A DNA stretch of 64,000 bases, taken from Enterococcus lactis. Its GTDB lineage: Bacteria; Bacillota; Bacilli; Lactobacillales; Enterococcaceae. Positions 40,626 through 47,682 of this stretch are shown piece after piece. The translations under genes and the position numbers were made by a program. Location: the NCBI RefSeq assembly GCF_015751045.1, contig NZ_BNJW01000015.1, positions 1 through 64,000 of the forward strand, in the 5' to 3' direction. The notes under the pieces were generated by a model. It was not told where the DNA came from. It did not search any database and was given only the letters and a program-made list of their open reading frames with translations. Positions within the stretch are counted from its first letter, which is position 1. Each line of letters starts with the position of its first letter.

Positions 40626-40785
40626 GAGGCTGTGATAAACATCATGTCACAGCCTCTTATTCTGAATAAACAATATTCCAAAAGTAACTTCTTCGGAAAT
40701 AAGCCGAAATTTTCATAAATTTCTTCTTATTCCTTGAATCTGCCCACTTCTTAACAACCTCTCGATAAACGGCGGGCTCATAACC
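40621..40785 (-). repeat. Dispersed intergenic repeat with terminal hairpin
   Basis: The hairpin AATAAGAGGCTGTGA (40621-40635) / TCACAGCCTCTTATT (40647-40661) overlaps the stop of the Mga-like gene and would terminate it. One unit follows on its right (minus orientation, ending AGAGGTTGTTAAG near 40763), then a partial second unit reaching the DUF1622 stop. The gene pair is convergent, as at 29011-29174. Confidence 0.75.
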
Positions 40786-41151
40786 TCACTTATTTGGGAC
40801 GTCTACTGGCCCGATTTCTTTATTTAAAAAATAAGAAATGATCGTTCGGATAACTACCAATGCAGCTAGCTGGAAAATATCCTGCAAAGTAGGTTTGATA
40901 ATCGATTCGATGATCCCAGCCGAAACAAGAATTTCTAAACTTAGGAGTATATAACCTCCTAACATCTTTTTAATAGCATTGTTCTCGCTGACTCGGTCGT
41001 TTTTCGCTTCTGTATGGACAAATAAGTATTTCAAGAAATCCTTAATCGACAGACAAACGCCCCAAATCAATAAACAGATAGCAAAAATATCAAGTCCCAG
41101 TACAAGTTTTTCAAAATATGGAAGAAGAAACTGCATCAACTCTGTCGTCAT
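40786..41151 (-). CDS. DUF1622 family membrane protein (downstream paralogue)
   Basis: A 121-residue protein with three hydrophobic segments (about 12-35, 60-85 and 90-110). The second half, KKMLGGYILLSLEILVSAGI and LAALVVIRTIISYFLNKEIG, carries the DUF1622 signature (LLxLEILxxxxIIxxI...IRTxISYFLxxEI). Function unknown. ATG at 41151 follows AGGAGAGATAGG and overlaps the stop of its paralogue (ATGA), so the two are translated together and may form a hetero-oligomer. Confidence 0.8.
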   Translation of the reverse strand: MTTELMQFLLPYFEKLVLGLDIFAICLLIWGVCLSIKDFLKYLFVHTEAKNDRVSENNAIKKMLGGYILLSLEILVSAGIIESIIKPTLQDIFQLAALVVIRTIISYFLNKEIGPVDVPNK

Positions 41152-41513
41152 CCTATCTCTCCTCTTCTTTGTTTCTCTTTGTCTTCTATTTCCTGATTCA
41201 AGAAATAAGAAATGACTGTTCGAATGATAATAATAAGTGCAAGCTTCAAAATATCTGTCCAAGTCGGCTTGATAACTGACTCGATGATATCAGCAACGAC
41301 TAGCACTTCCAAGCTTAACAAAATATAACTTGCTAACAGTTTTCTTGTATCTGCATTACGAGTATTACGTTCTGCATAGTTTTTCTTGACATGAGACCAA
41401 TCAAAAAGTTTGAATAGAACAAGAACGATCCCAGCAACTAATATACCGATAGAACAAATATTTAAAATAGCAATGATCCATTCTAGAAATTCAATCAAAT
41501 TTGAGTGAAACAT
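41148..41513 (-). CDS. DUF1622 family membrane protein (upstream paralogue)
   Basis: A 121-residue membrane protein with the same three-segment layout as its neighbour; RKLLASYILLSLEVLVVADII and LALIIIIRTVISYFLNQEIE are the signature stretches. The two share most of the second half by eye and clearly arose by tandem duplication. AGTAGGTAGCTTAT precedes the ATG. The promoter must lie in 41514-41600. Function unknown. Confidence 0.8.
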   Translation of the reverse strand: MFHSNLIEFLEWIIAILNICSIGILVAGIVLVLFKLFDWSHVKKNYAERNTRNADTRKLLASYILLSLEVLVVADIIESVIKPTWTDILKLALIIIIRTVISYFLNQEIEDKEKQRRGEIG

Positions 41514-41667
41514 ATAAGCTACCTACTTTCTTTTGATTTGTTCCTATTCTTTTATTGTAAAAGAAAGAGACCTTGTTCGTCTATTTAAAAGTTGTTTTAT
41601 TGATCACACCTTGCCTAAAATCCTCCTCTTCCCTTTCTCATTCTTCACCCTCCATACCATCCATACA

Positions 41668-41757
41668 TCATGGAAGTATCCAAAACAACATAGCAAGTTA
41701 AAATAAGGCTTAGTCCGTCATCAGCTTTTCAAAGTGGCACTGTCTCGCGCTTTTTTT
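41668..41757 (+). ncRNA. tracrRNA-like sequence (type II-A, Cas9), orphan
   Basis: These 90 bases align almost end to end with the Streptococcus pyogenes Cas9 tracrRNA. The anti-repeat (41672-41704) contains CAAAACAACATAGCAAGTTA, against CAAAACAGCATAGCAAGTTA in pyogenes. The nexus AAGGCTTAGTCCG (41705-41717) has one extra T. The linker TCATCAG is followed by a short first hairpin (GCTT/AAGT with a 4-base loop) ending AAAGTGGCAC, then GCACTGTCTCGCGC, in place of the GGCACCGAGTCGGTGC hairpin, and seven Ts (41751-41757). The last hairpin is weak (an A-C mismatch in a 4-bp stem). No cas gene or 36-bp repeat array is visible in the window, and no convincing promoter precedes it, so it may be a relic or serve a distant cas9. 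Confidence 0.85.
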
Positions 41758-41953
41758 ACCCAAATTTCTAAAAATAGAACCATACATCTCCTCAAAACTT
41801 TTCTTCTTTCCTACCCTATTACTAATTACAGGAAAATCAGACACTTCTTCTTTTTTGTCAAAAATTCCTTTTTCTTCTCACCCTATCATTTGGCATTCTC
41901 ATAAAAACGAACTATCCTTGGATATAGAAAGAGAAAACAAGGAGGCGTTTTTC
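41758..41953. other. Gap between the tracrRNA-like sequence and the small membrane protein gene
   Basis: I see no gene, no remnant of a Cas9 reading frame and no CRISPR repeats. It should contain the promoter of the oleate hydratase operon; GGATATAGAAAG (about 41921) may hold its -10. The stretch 41514-41667 on the other side likewise shows no gene. Confidence 0.4.
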
Positions 41954-42082
41954 ATGAGTAAAAAATTAATCAAAGTCGGCATCGGTTTAGGTTTGCTTGC
42001 CCTTGGCGCTGCATATCTAGGAAAAAAAACAGGGCTATTCGAAGATGACAGTCATTTATATGATGAATTTGAATCCATCTAG
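41954..42082 (+). CDS. Small single-pass membrane protein upstream of oleate hydratase
   Basis: A 42-residue protein: MSKKLIKVG, then a hydrophobic glycine/alanine/leucine stretch (about 8-22), then an acidic tail (FEDDSHLYDEFE). AAGGAGGCG lies 5 bases before the ATG, a very strong ribosome site that supports translation; the longer frame from 41855 lacks one. It ends 56 bp before the oleate hydratase start on the same strand, so the two are likely co-transcribed. It might tether or assist the hydratase at the membrane, where its fatty-acid substrate resides (inference). Confidence 0.68.
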   Translation: MSKKLIKVGIGLGLLALGAAYLGKKTGLFEDDSHLYDEFESI

Positions 42083-42138
42083 CATCTTATTTCGTTGAAT
42101 CACTACGGACATACTTGGAAGACATTGGAGGAATCACA

Positions 42139-43833
42139 ATGAGAAAAAGTAAAGCAATAATGATTGGTGCCGGTATTGCCAATATGGCAGCGGCTGTTTA
42201 TTTGATTCAAGAAGGCAAATGGAAAGGGGATCAGATCACCTTTTATTCATTGGATGATCACGGTTCAAATGATGGTGCACCGACCGACACTGTAGTGGAT
42301 GAATATTGGAATAAAAATCATCCATTAGAAAACCAAAAAGGCTATATTGCTCGAGGCGGTCGCATGCTTAATTACCGTACCTATGTAGATTTGATGGATC
42401 TATTAAGTCGAATACCTTCTGTTACTGAGCCAGGAATGACTGCTGAAGAAGATACGAGAGATTTTGATGCAAAACACCGTACCTTTGACAAAGCACGTTT
42501 GATGGAAGGTGGTAAAGGGATCATTGACGGCGGAAAACTGGGCTTCAACAACAAGGACCGTATTCTTCTGACTAAACTGATTGCCATGCCTGATTCAGAA
42601 GAAGAAAAACTAGACAATATCACTATCGAAGAATATTTCAAAGATGATCCACACTTTTTTGAAACAAACTTCTGGTTTATGTGGGAAACAACATTTGCTT
42701 TCAGAACACGTAGTTCTGCTCAAGAATTGCGTCGCTATATGCATCAAATGATTTATGAATTCACTCAAATCGAACATTTAGTGGGCGTCAATCGAACACG
42801 TTACAATCAGTACGAAAGTATCATGCTTCCTTTGATCGAGTACTTGAAAGAACAAGGATGCAAAATCATTTTGAACCGCCGTGTCACTGACTGGGAATTC
42901 AAAGATACACCGATGCAAGATGAAATCACTGTCACTGGTTTGAAAATGACTAATACATTGACTCAGGAAGAGGAACATGTCACGGTAGATGAAGATACAG
43001 CGGTCATTTTCACGAATGGTTCCATTACAGATTCAGCTACTTTGGGAGATTACGAAACACCAGCTGTAGAAAATATGGATTATGGTGCAGCTTCTAGTCT
43101 CTGGAAAAAAGCCAGCGAACGTTTCTATAACTTAGGAAATCCCGACAAATTTTTCGCGGATCGAGATGCGAGCGAATGGGTCAGCTTTACACTGACGACG
43201 AAAAACCACCTGTTATTGAATGAAATCACCCGTATCACGACTCAAGAACCAGGAAATGCCTTGAATTCATTTATTTCAACTACACCGATCACGCCATTAG
43301 GCCAAAAAGATGTCAATATGTCTATCGTCGTGCATCATCAACCGCATTTTACGTCTCAAAAACCAAATGAAACAGTTATTTGGGGTTATTTCCTTTATCC
43401 AAGACGACGTGGCGAATTTGTGGATAAACAGTATATTAAGATGAACGGAAAAGAAATGTTGGAAGAACTGATCGGACAACTTTCAAAAGTAGATCCTGGT
43501 CCAGTGAATATTCGGGAAAAAGAAACAGAGATTTTCGACAGCGTAATAAATAATATCCCTGTCTATATGCCTTATGCTTCCGCATTATTTAATAACCGTG
43601 CAAAAAGTGATCGACCAAAAGTCATTCCTAAGCATTCAACCAATCTGGCCTTTACAGGAGAATTTGTTGAGCAGCCTTATCAGATGATCTTTACTGAACA
43701 AAGTGCTGTACGTTCTGGAGAAATCGCTGCTTTCCATTTTGCGGGCATCCCTATGTCCCGTCTTGTCAAAACACCGCGTTACGACAAAGACATCCCTACT
43801 CTAGCTCGTGCCGCAAAAAAAATGTTTGAATAA
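42139..43833 (+). CDS. ohyA: Oleate hydratase
   Basis: A 564-residue FAD-dependent fatty-acid hydratase that adds water to cis-9 double bonds of oleic or linoleic acid to give 10-hydroxy acids, detoxifying host unsaturated fatty acids. The N-terminal nucleotide motif is GAGIANMAAAVYLIQ (about 11-25), GGRMLN (about 74) belongs to the FAD/active-site loop, and FMWETTFAFRTRSSAQELRRY in outline and FTGEFVEQP near the C-terminus are strongly conserved. The length is typical. ATG at 42139 follows GGAGGAATCACA. A three-unit repeat with a terminal hairpin follows at once. Confidence 0.92.
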   Translation: MRKSKAIMIGAGIANMAAAVYLIQEGKWKGDQITFYSLDDHGSNDGAPTDTVVDEYWNKNHPLENQKGYIARGGRMLNYRTYVDLMDLLSRIPSVTEPGMTAEEDTRDFDAKHRTFDKARLMEGGKGIIDGGKLGFNNKDRILLTKLIAMPDSEEEKLDNITIEEYFKDDPHFFETNFWFMWETTFAFRTRSSAQELRRYMHQMIYEFTQIEHLVGVNRTRYNQYESIMLPLIEYLKEQGCKIILNRRVTDWEFKDTPMQDEITVTGLKMTNTLTQEEEHVTVDEDTAVIFTNGSITDSATLGDYETPAVENMDYGAASSLWKKASERFYNLGNPDKFFADRDASEWVSFTLTTKNHLLLNEITRITTQEPGNALNSFISTTPITPLGQKDVNMSIVVHHQPHFTSQKPNETVIWGYFLYPRRRGEFVDKQYIKMNGKEMLEELIGQLSKVDPGPVNIREKETEIFDSVINNIPVYMPYASALFNNRAKSDRPKVIPKHSTNLAFTGEFVEQPYQMIFTEQSAVRSGEIAAFHFAGIPMSRLVKTPRYDKDIPTLARAAKKMFE

Positions 43834-43835
43834 TC

Positions 43836-44238
43836 AAGAGGTTGTGAAAAAGCTGCCTTGCATCAAGTAATAAGAACAGCCAAGCAAAAACAGCTACTTA
43901 TGTTTTTGACTTGGTTGGACTTATTATCGCAGATGCAAGCTTTTGAACACCGTTTATCAAGAGGTTGTGAAAAAGACGTTTAATTTCGAGTATTAAGAAA
44001 AATTTTGTGAAAATGGTTCCTCACATTTTTGCATAATTTGGCTTAATACCGAGAAACTGGCTTTTGAACACCGTTTACCAAGAGGTTGTGAACCTACCGT
44101 TTAGCTCTGAGTCACAAGAAGCAATTTCAAAAAATAGCTTCCTATGTTTTATGAATATTGTGACCGAGGAGTTGGTAGGGGAACCCCATTTATTCATAAC
44201 AAGAGGTTGTGACAGATTTCATGTCACAACCTCTTATT
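43836..44238 (+). repeat. Dispersed intergenic repeat: three tandem units plus terminal hairpin
   Basis: Units start with AAGAGGTTGTGA at 43836, 43959 and 44081 and are 123, 122 and 120 bp long. Units one and two end TTTGAACACCGTTTA. A fourth AAGAGGTTGTGACAG at 44201 begins the terminal hairpin, which closes with CATGTCACAACCTCTTATT (to about 44238). Each body is an imperfect inverted repeat (for example CTTGCAT/ATGCAAG and CAAAAAC/GTTTTTG in the first) and would fold into a long hairpin. The unit bodies differ from each other while the ends are kept. The hairpin reaches the stop of the next, convergent gene. Confidence 0.85.
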
Positions 44239-45097
44239 ATTTATATCCGTTTCTTTTTGAAAAAACCTTTTTTTCAGTATTCACTCTCTTGCCAATCCAC
44301 CATAATCCAGCTGCTATCACTACTTCAACGATTGCTACTACACTAAAAAATTGGATGAATGACAAAATATATGTGTCTAACAAATGTTCGAGTGCTTGGG
44401 TTCGAATATCTAACTGACTGGCCATATCGTACAAATAGAGACTGACTGACAGACTTAATAATTGGAAGCCCGCACCTCCTATCACCACTGCAAATGACCA
44501 AAGAACTTTTTTCCAAGACATTCTGTATAAATAAAACACTCCGCTCAGCAATACAAGCAAGATACTACTGATCATTGGAAGAAAAGAAACCATTCGCTCT
44601 CGTATCGTCAATATCTGATCGATGAACGACATCAAATAGATTGATTGTATTCCTCGTCGAAAAATCCCAGAAGTCATATAGATGAGTAAATTGTTTTCTT
44701 CACTAGCAAATGGATCATCCTCTGCTTCTTCTTGTTTGTATGTATTGATTATCTCTTGGAGCTTTTCTTCTACTTCCTTTTCTCCAATCAGTTCTACTGG
44801 TTCTTTTTCATATCTGTTGCGGATGAAAAGCTCGATATTTTTTTGTACTAGTTCTTCAGAAACAATCTTTTCCAATGCTTCAGCCGGAGCTCCGATCTCA
44901 TAATGATAGCTTTGGATCTCTCGATTGATCTCAGCAGCTACTTTTTTCGCATAGTCCGATTGCATGTTTTGCTCTAACATAAAATGTTGATTTGCCAAGG
45001 TGCTTATTAAACAAAGCATAACAGTCAGGCAAAACAGGCAGACAGAACTAATCATAACAATGATCCGTTTATTCCATTTATTTTGAATTTGTTTCAT
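44237..45097 (-). CDS. Membrane protein of unknown function
   Basis: A 286-residue protein I do not recognise. It has an N-terminal membrane segment (IIVMISSVCLFCLTVMLCLI, about 12-31), then about 130 hydrophilic residues rich in glutamate and lysine that probably face outside, and three further segments (about 170-190, 200-222 and 245-265). The N-terminus could also act as a signal anchor. GAGGAGGCGTA precedes the ATG at 45097; an upstream in-frame start at 45172 has no such site. It appears monocistronic and ends inside a repeat terminator. Confidence 0.62.
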   Translation of the reverse strand: MKQIQNKWNKRIIVMISSVCLFCLTVMLCLISTLANQHFMLEQNMQSDYAKKVAAEINREIQSYHYEIGAPAEALEKIVSEELVQKNIELFIRNRYEKEPVELIGEKEVEEKLQEIINTYKQEEAEDDPFASEENNLLIYMTSGIFRRGIQSIYLMSFIDQILTIRERMVSFLPMISSILLVLLSGVFYLYRMSWKKVLWSFAVVIGGAGFQLLSLSVSLYLYDMASQLDIRTQALEHLLDTYILSFIQFFSVVAIVEVVIAAGLWWIGKRVNTEKKVFSKRNGYK

Positions 45098-45280
45098 TAC
45101 GCCTCCTCGTATTTGTTTTTTCACTGAAACGAATGATGGTTGGTTATTGTTTAAATAGTTAAAATGATTCAATAGTTCAACTATACTTTACTGTACGTAA
45201 GGATACAATGAAGGCACACTCCTTCTTTTTCTAATAAAAAAAAATTTTGGAACTCTTGCTTTTTTGAGGATTTTTATTTT

Positions 45281-45300
45281 GAGAAAAAAGCGTTTCATTA
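45281..45300 (+). promoter_or_regulatory. Possible cre site before the alcohol dehydrogenase gene
   Basis: The stretch includes AAAAAGCGTTTCAT, close to the cre consensus, about 90-105 bp upstream of the dehydrogenase start. The gap 45098-45387 between the divergent genes holds their promoters and otherwise nothing I recognise. Confidence 0.35.
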
Positions 45301-45387
45301 TCAAAAAGATAAGAACTCCTTTAGAATGAAACTATCTGTAGTACCAATAATGCAGACAATTTTGTGAATCTGAAAGGAGCATCTCCA

Positions 45388-46521
45388 ATGAAAGCAGTCA
45401 CTTGGCAAGGAAAACAAAAAATGGAAATCAGAAACGTAGATGATCCAAGAATATTAGAACCAACAGACGCAATCATCCGTATCACAGCAACCGCCATTTG
45501 CGGCTCCGATCTGCATCTTTACCATCATGGTGAAGCAGTTTTGGAAAAAGGGTATGTTGTAGGTCACGAACCTATGGGAATCGTTGAAGAAGTAGGATCA
45601 CAAGTTCAAACATTGAAAAAAGGGCAACGAGTGGTTATCCCTTTTAATATCAGTTGTGGTCATTGTCATTTCTGCCTGAATCACATGGAAAGCCAATGTG
45701 ATGAAACAAATCCAGATCAGTTATATGGCGGGCTTTTCGGTTTTGGCAAGTTGAATGGCAATCATTGGGGTGGGCAAGCAGAATACCTAAGAGTACCTTA
45801 TGCAGACTCTACGTCGTTTGTCGTTCCAGATAATAATCTTCCTGATGAAAAAGTTTTGTTTTTATCAGATATTTTGCCTACAGCTTATTGGAGCGTTGAA
45901 AATGCAGGCGTAAAAAAAGGCGATACAGTTGTGATTCTAGGATCTGGTCCAGTCGGTCTATTTGCTCAAAAATTCGCTGTAATGGCTGGAGCAGAGCGCG
46001 TGATTGCAGTGGATCCAGTACAACATCGTTTAGATAAAGCGGCTAATTACAACGGCGTGGAAACTTATTTCTTAGAAGACACAGCACAAGCTGGAACGGA
46101 ATTGTATGAGTTGGCTAAAGGTGGTGCCGATGTCATCATCGATTGTGTAGGAATGGATGGGTTAGAACCTGTAAAAGAAAAAGCAAAAAATTTGGTGAGC
46201 CTACAAAGCGGCACGATTTCTCCATTACAGATGGCTTCGCAAGCTGTCAAAAAATTCGGAACCGTCCAAGTAACTGGTGTGTATATGACGCCAGCTTCTT
46301 CTTACCCGCTTCAAGAGTTTTTCATGCGAGATATTGCGGTCAAGCATGGACAGGCACCAATTATCCATCTGATGCCGAAAATCTACGAAATGATTGCAGA
46401 AGGACTATTTGATCCTACACAGATCATTACTCATTCGCTGCCACTAGAAGAAGCAGCACAAGCATATGAGATCTTTGACAAAAAAGAAGATAAAAATATA
46501 AAAGTTGTTTTGAAACCTTGA
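45388..46521 (+). CDS. Zinc-dependent alcohol dehydrogenase (formaldehyde-dehydrogenase-like MDR)
   Basis: A 377-residue medium-chain dehydrogenase. The catalytic zinc site is CGSDLHLYHHG (C about 37) with GHEPMGIVEEVG (H about 60). The structural zinc site is CGHCHFCLNHMESQC (about 90-104), with all four cysteines. VVILGSGPVGLFAQKFA is the NAD(P)-binding motif (about 180-196). It oxidises or reduces an alcohol/aldehyde; resemblance to the glutathione-independent formaldehyde dehydrogenase group is noted, but the substrate is unknown. AAGGAGCATCTCCA precedes ATG at 45388. The YrhK-type gene follows 30 bp downstream. Confidence 0.87.
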   Translation: MKAVTWQGKQKMEIRNVDDPRILEPTDAIIRITATAICGSDLHLYHHGEAVLEKGYVVGHEPMGIVEEVGSQVQTLKKGQRVVIPFNISCGHCHFCLNHMESQCDETNPDQLYGGLFGFGKLNGNHWGGQAEYLRVPYADSTSFVVPDNNLPDEKVLFLSDILPTAYWSVENAGVKKGDTVVILGSGPVGLFAQKFAVMAGAERVIAVDPVQHRLDKAANYNGVETYFLEDTAQAGTELYELAKGGADVIIDCVGMDGLEPVKEKAKNLVSLQSGTISPLQMASQAVKKFGTVQVTGVYMTPASSYPLQEFFMRDIAVKHGQAPIIHLMPKIYEMIAEGLFDPTQIITHSLPLEEAAQAYEIFDKKEDKNIKVVLKP

Positions 46522-46551
46522 AATCAGTAAAAAATACAGGTGATTTTCTTT

Positions 46552-46866
46552 ATGCCCAAAATCAAACGAAATACCCATGAGATCGAAATAGGAAAAGAAG
46601 AAGATATCGAAATACGAGGACGTCGCTTCCGCTTCTATTTCCAAAACCGTTACACATTGATCTCACTAGCTGTCGACTTATTAACCGGGATTTTCTATAT
46701 TTTTGGAAGCCTTGCTTCCTTAACTAAAATCCCCGATCGATATGGCACCTATTTTTATTTGGCTGGTGCTGTTTTCTTGACGATTCGTCCTATTCTCAGA
46801 ATCGTTAGGAACATTTTCATTTACGACGAGAAAAGAACAAGGAAAAAGCATGGGAAGGCAGTTTAG
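46552..46866 (+). CDS. YrhK-domain membrane protein
   Basis: A 104-residue protein with two hydrophobic segments (about 39-57 and 70-88) and a basic C-terminus, matching the YrhK-like family (FRFYFQNRYTLISLAVDLLTGIFYIFGS in outline). Function unknown. ATG at 46552 follows ACAGGTGA; an in-frame GTG twelve bases earlier overlaps that site. It is the second gene of a probable operon with the alcohol dehydrogenase and ends in a strong terminator. Confidence 0.72.
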   Translation: MPKIKRNTHEIEIGKEEDIEIRGRRFRFYFQNRYTLISLAVDLLTGIFYIFGSLASLTKIPDRYGTYFYLAGAVFLTIRPILRIVRNIFIYDEKRTRKKHGKAV

Positions 46867-46884
46867 CCTTCTCCATGCTTTTTT
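46844..46884 (+). terminator. Rho-independent terminator
   Basis: AAAAGCATGGGAAGGC (46844-46859) and GCCTTCTCCATGC (46866-46878) form a stem with one internal mismatch and a 6-base loop, followed by six Ts. It overlaps the YrhK stop codon. Confidence 0.88.
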
Positions 46885-47002
46885 GTTATTCTTGTGTTGT
46901 GCATATTTCGCATACTGCGATTCGAAAAATTTCTAAGTATAGAACAATTTTTCGGTTTCCTTCTCTATATACTCACGTCTATGCTGTTTCATGTATCTAC
47001 TC

Positions 47003-47461
47003 TTACAGCGTCATTTGGTACACTCGCACAGGAATTCCTTCATTATCCTGAGCCATCCCGATAAACTGCCAATTGTATTTTTCATAAAAATCCGTATGAT
47101 CCGTCACAAGGTAAAGCACCTTTACGCCCATTTCTGCAAAGTCTTGCTTGATCGTTTCTAAAATCATTTTGGCAATCCGTTGGTTTCGGTAGTCTTTTTC
47201 AACAAACAGCGCACAGACATTCGGAGTCAAATCTACTCGATCATGAAAATCATTGTCAACAACACCTGCACCTGCAATAATCTCTCCCCATTCATTCAAC
47301 ACCACATACCATTGCGGAACCGATGTGTTTTTTCTCGTGCTTGCTTGGATACTTTCTTCATAAACAGCAACTGGCAGATGCCATTTTGAAGCAAACCATT
47401 CGGCTGTTTCTTTTATCAATGTCGGTCGATCCCGCAATTTTATGACTGTTCTTCTCTCCAT
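47003..47461 (-). CDS. GNAT family N-acetyltransferase
   Basis: A 152-residue acetyltransferase. Motif A is LFVEKDYRNQRIAKMILETI (about 88-107), with RNQRIAK as the acetyl-CoA pyrophosphate loop, and motif B is VTDHTDFYEKYNWQFIG (about 120-136). The N-terminus (LIKETAEWFASKWHLP) is typical of a Firmicutes subgroup with unknown acceptor. GGGAGAGAGTACAA precedes ATG. It appears monocistronic, between convergent and same-strand neighbours. Confidence 0.82.
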   Translation of the reverse strand: MERRTVIKLRDRPTLIKETAEWFASKWHLPVAVYEESIQASTRKNTSVPQWYVVLNEWGEIIAGAGVVDNDFHDRVDLTPNVCALFVEKDYRNQRIAKMILETIKQDFAEMGVKVLYLVTDHTDFYEKYNWQFIGMAQDNEGIPVRVYQMTL

Positions 47462-47639
47462 TTGTACTCTCTCCCATTCATATTTGGTCTATTATAGCAC
47501 CTTGTATTTCAAATAGCTTTCCAATCGCTCGATTTTTTTGAATGAATGGGATTTTTTATTTATACACAAATTTCAAGACAAATATACCTCGATTTTCTCA
47601 TTCATTATTCGATCCTAAGTTTTAAATTACTTATTTCCA

Positions 47640-47670
47640 TAAAAAAACAGAACCAGATAACCGGTTCTGC
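47640..47670 (-). terminator. Rho-independent terminator of the cellobiose-type PTS operon
   Basis: CAGAACC (47648-47654) and GGTTCTG (47663-47669) form the stem, with a T-run on the minus strand at 47641-47647. It lies 13 bp after the IIC stop. Confidence 0.8.
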
Positions 47671-47682
47671 TTTCTTTTTTCA

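Noticed and set aside
41514-41953. CRISPR array or cas9 remnant near the tracrRNA-like sequence
   Set aside because: No repeated 36-mers, no spacer-like periodicity and no Cas9-like reading frame on either strand in the gap; only the tracrRNA-like part is supported.
44064-44417. 117-residue plus-strand open frame
   Set aside because: Starts within a repeat unit and runs antisense to the membrane protein gene.
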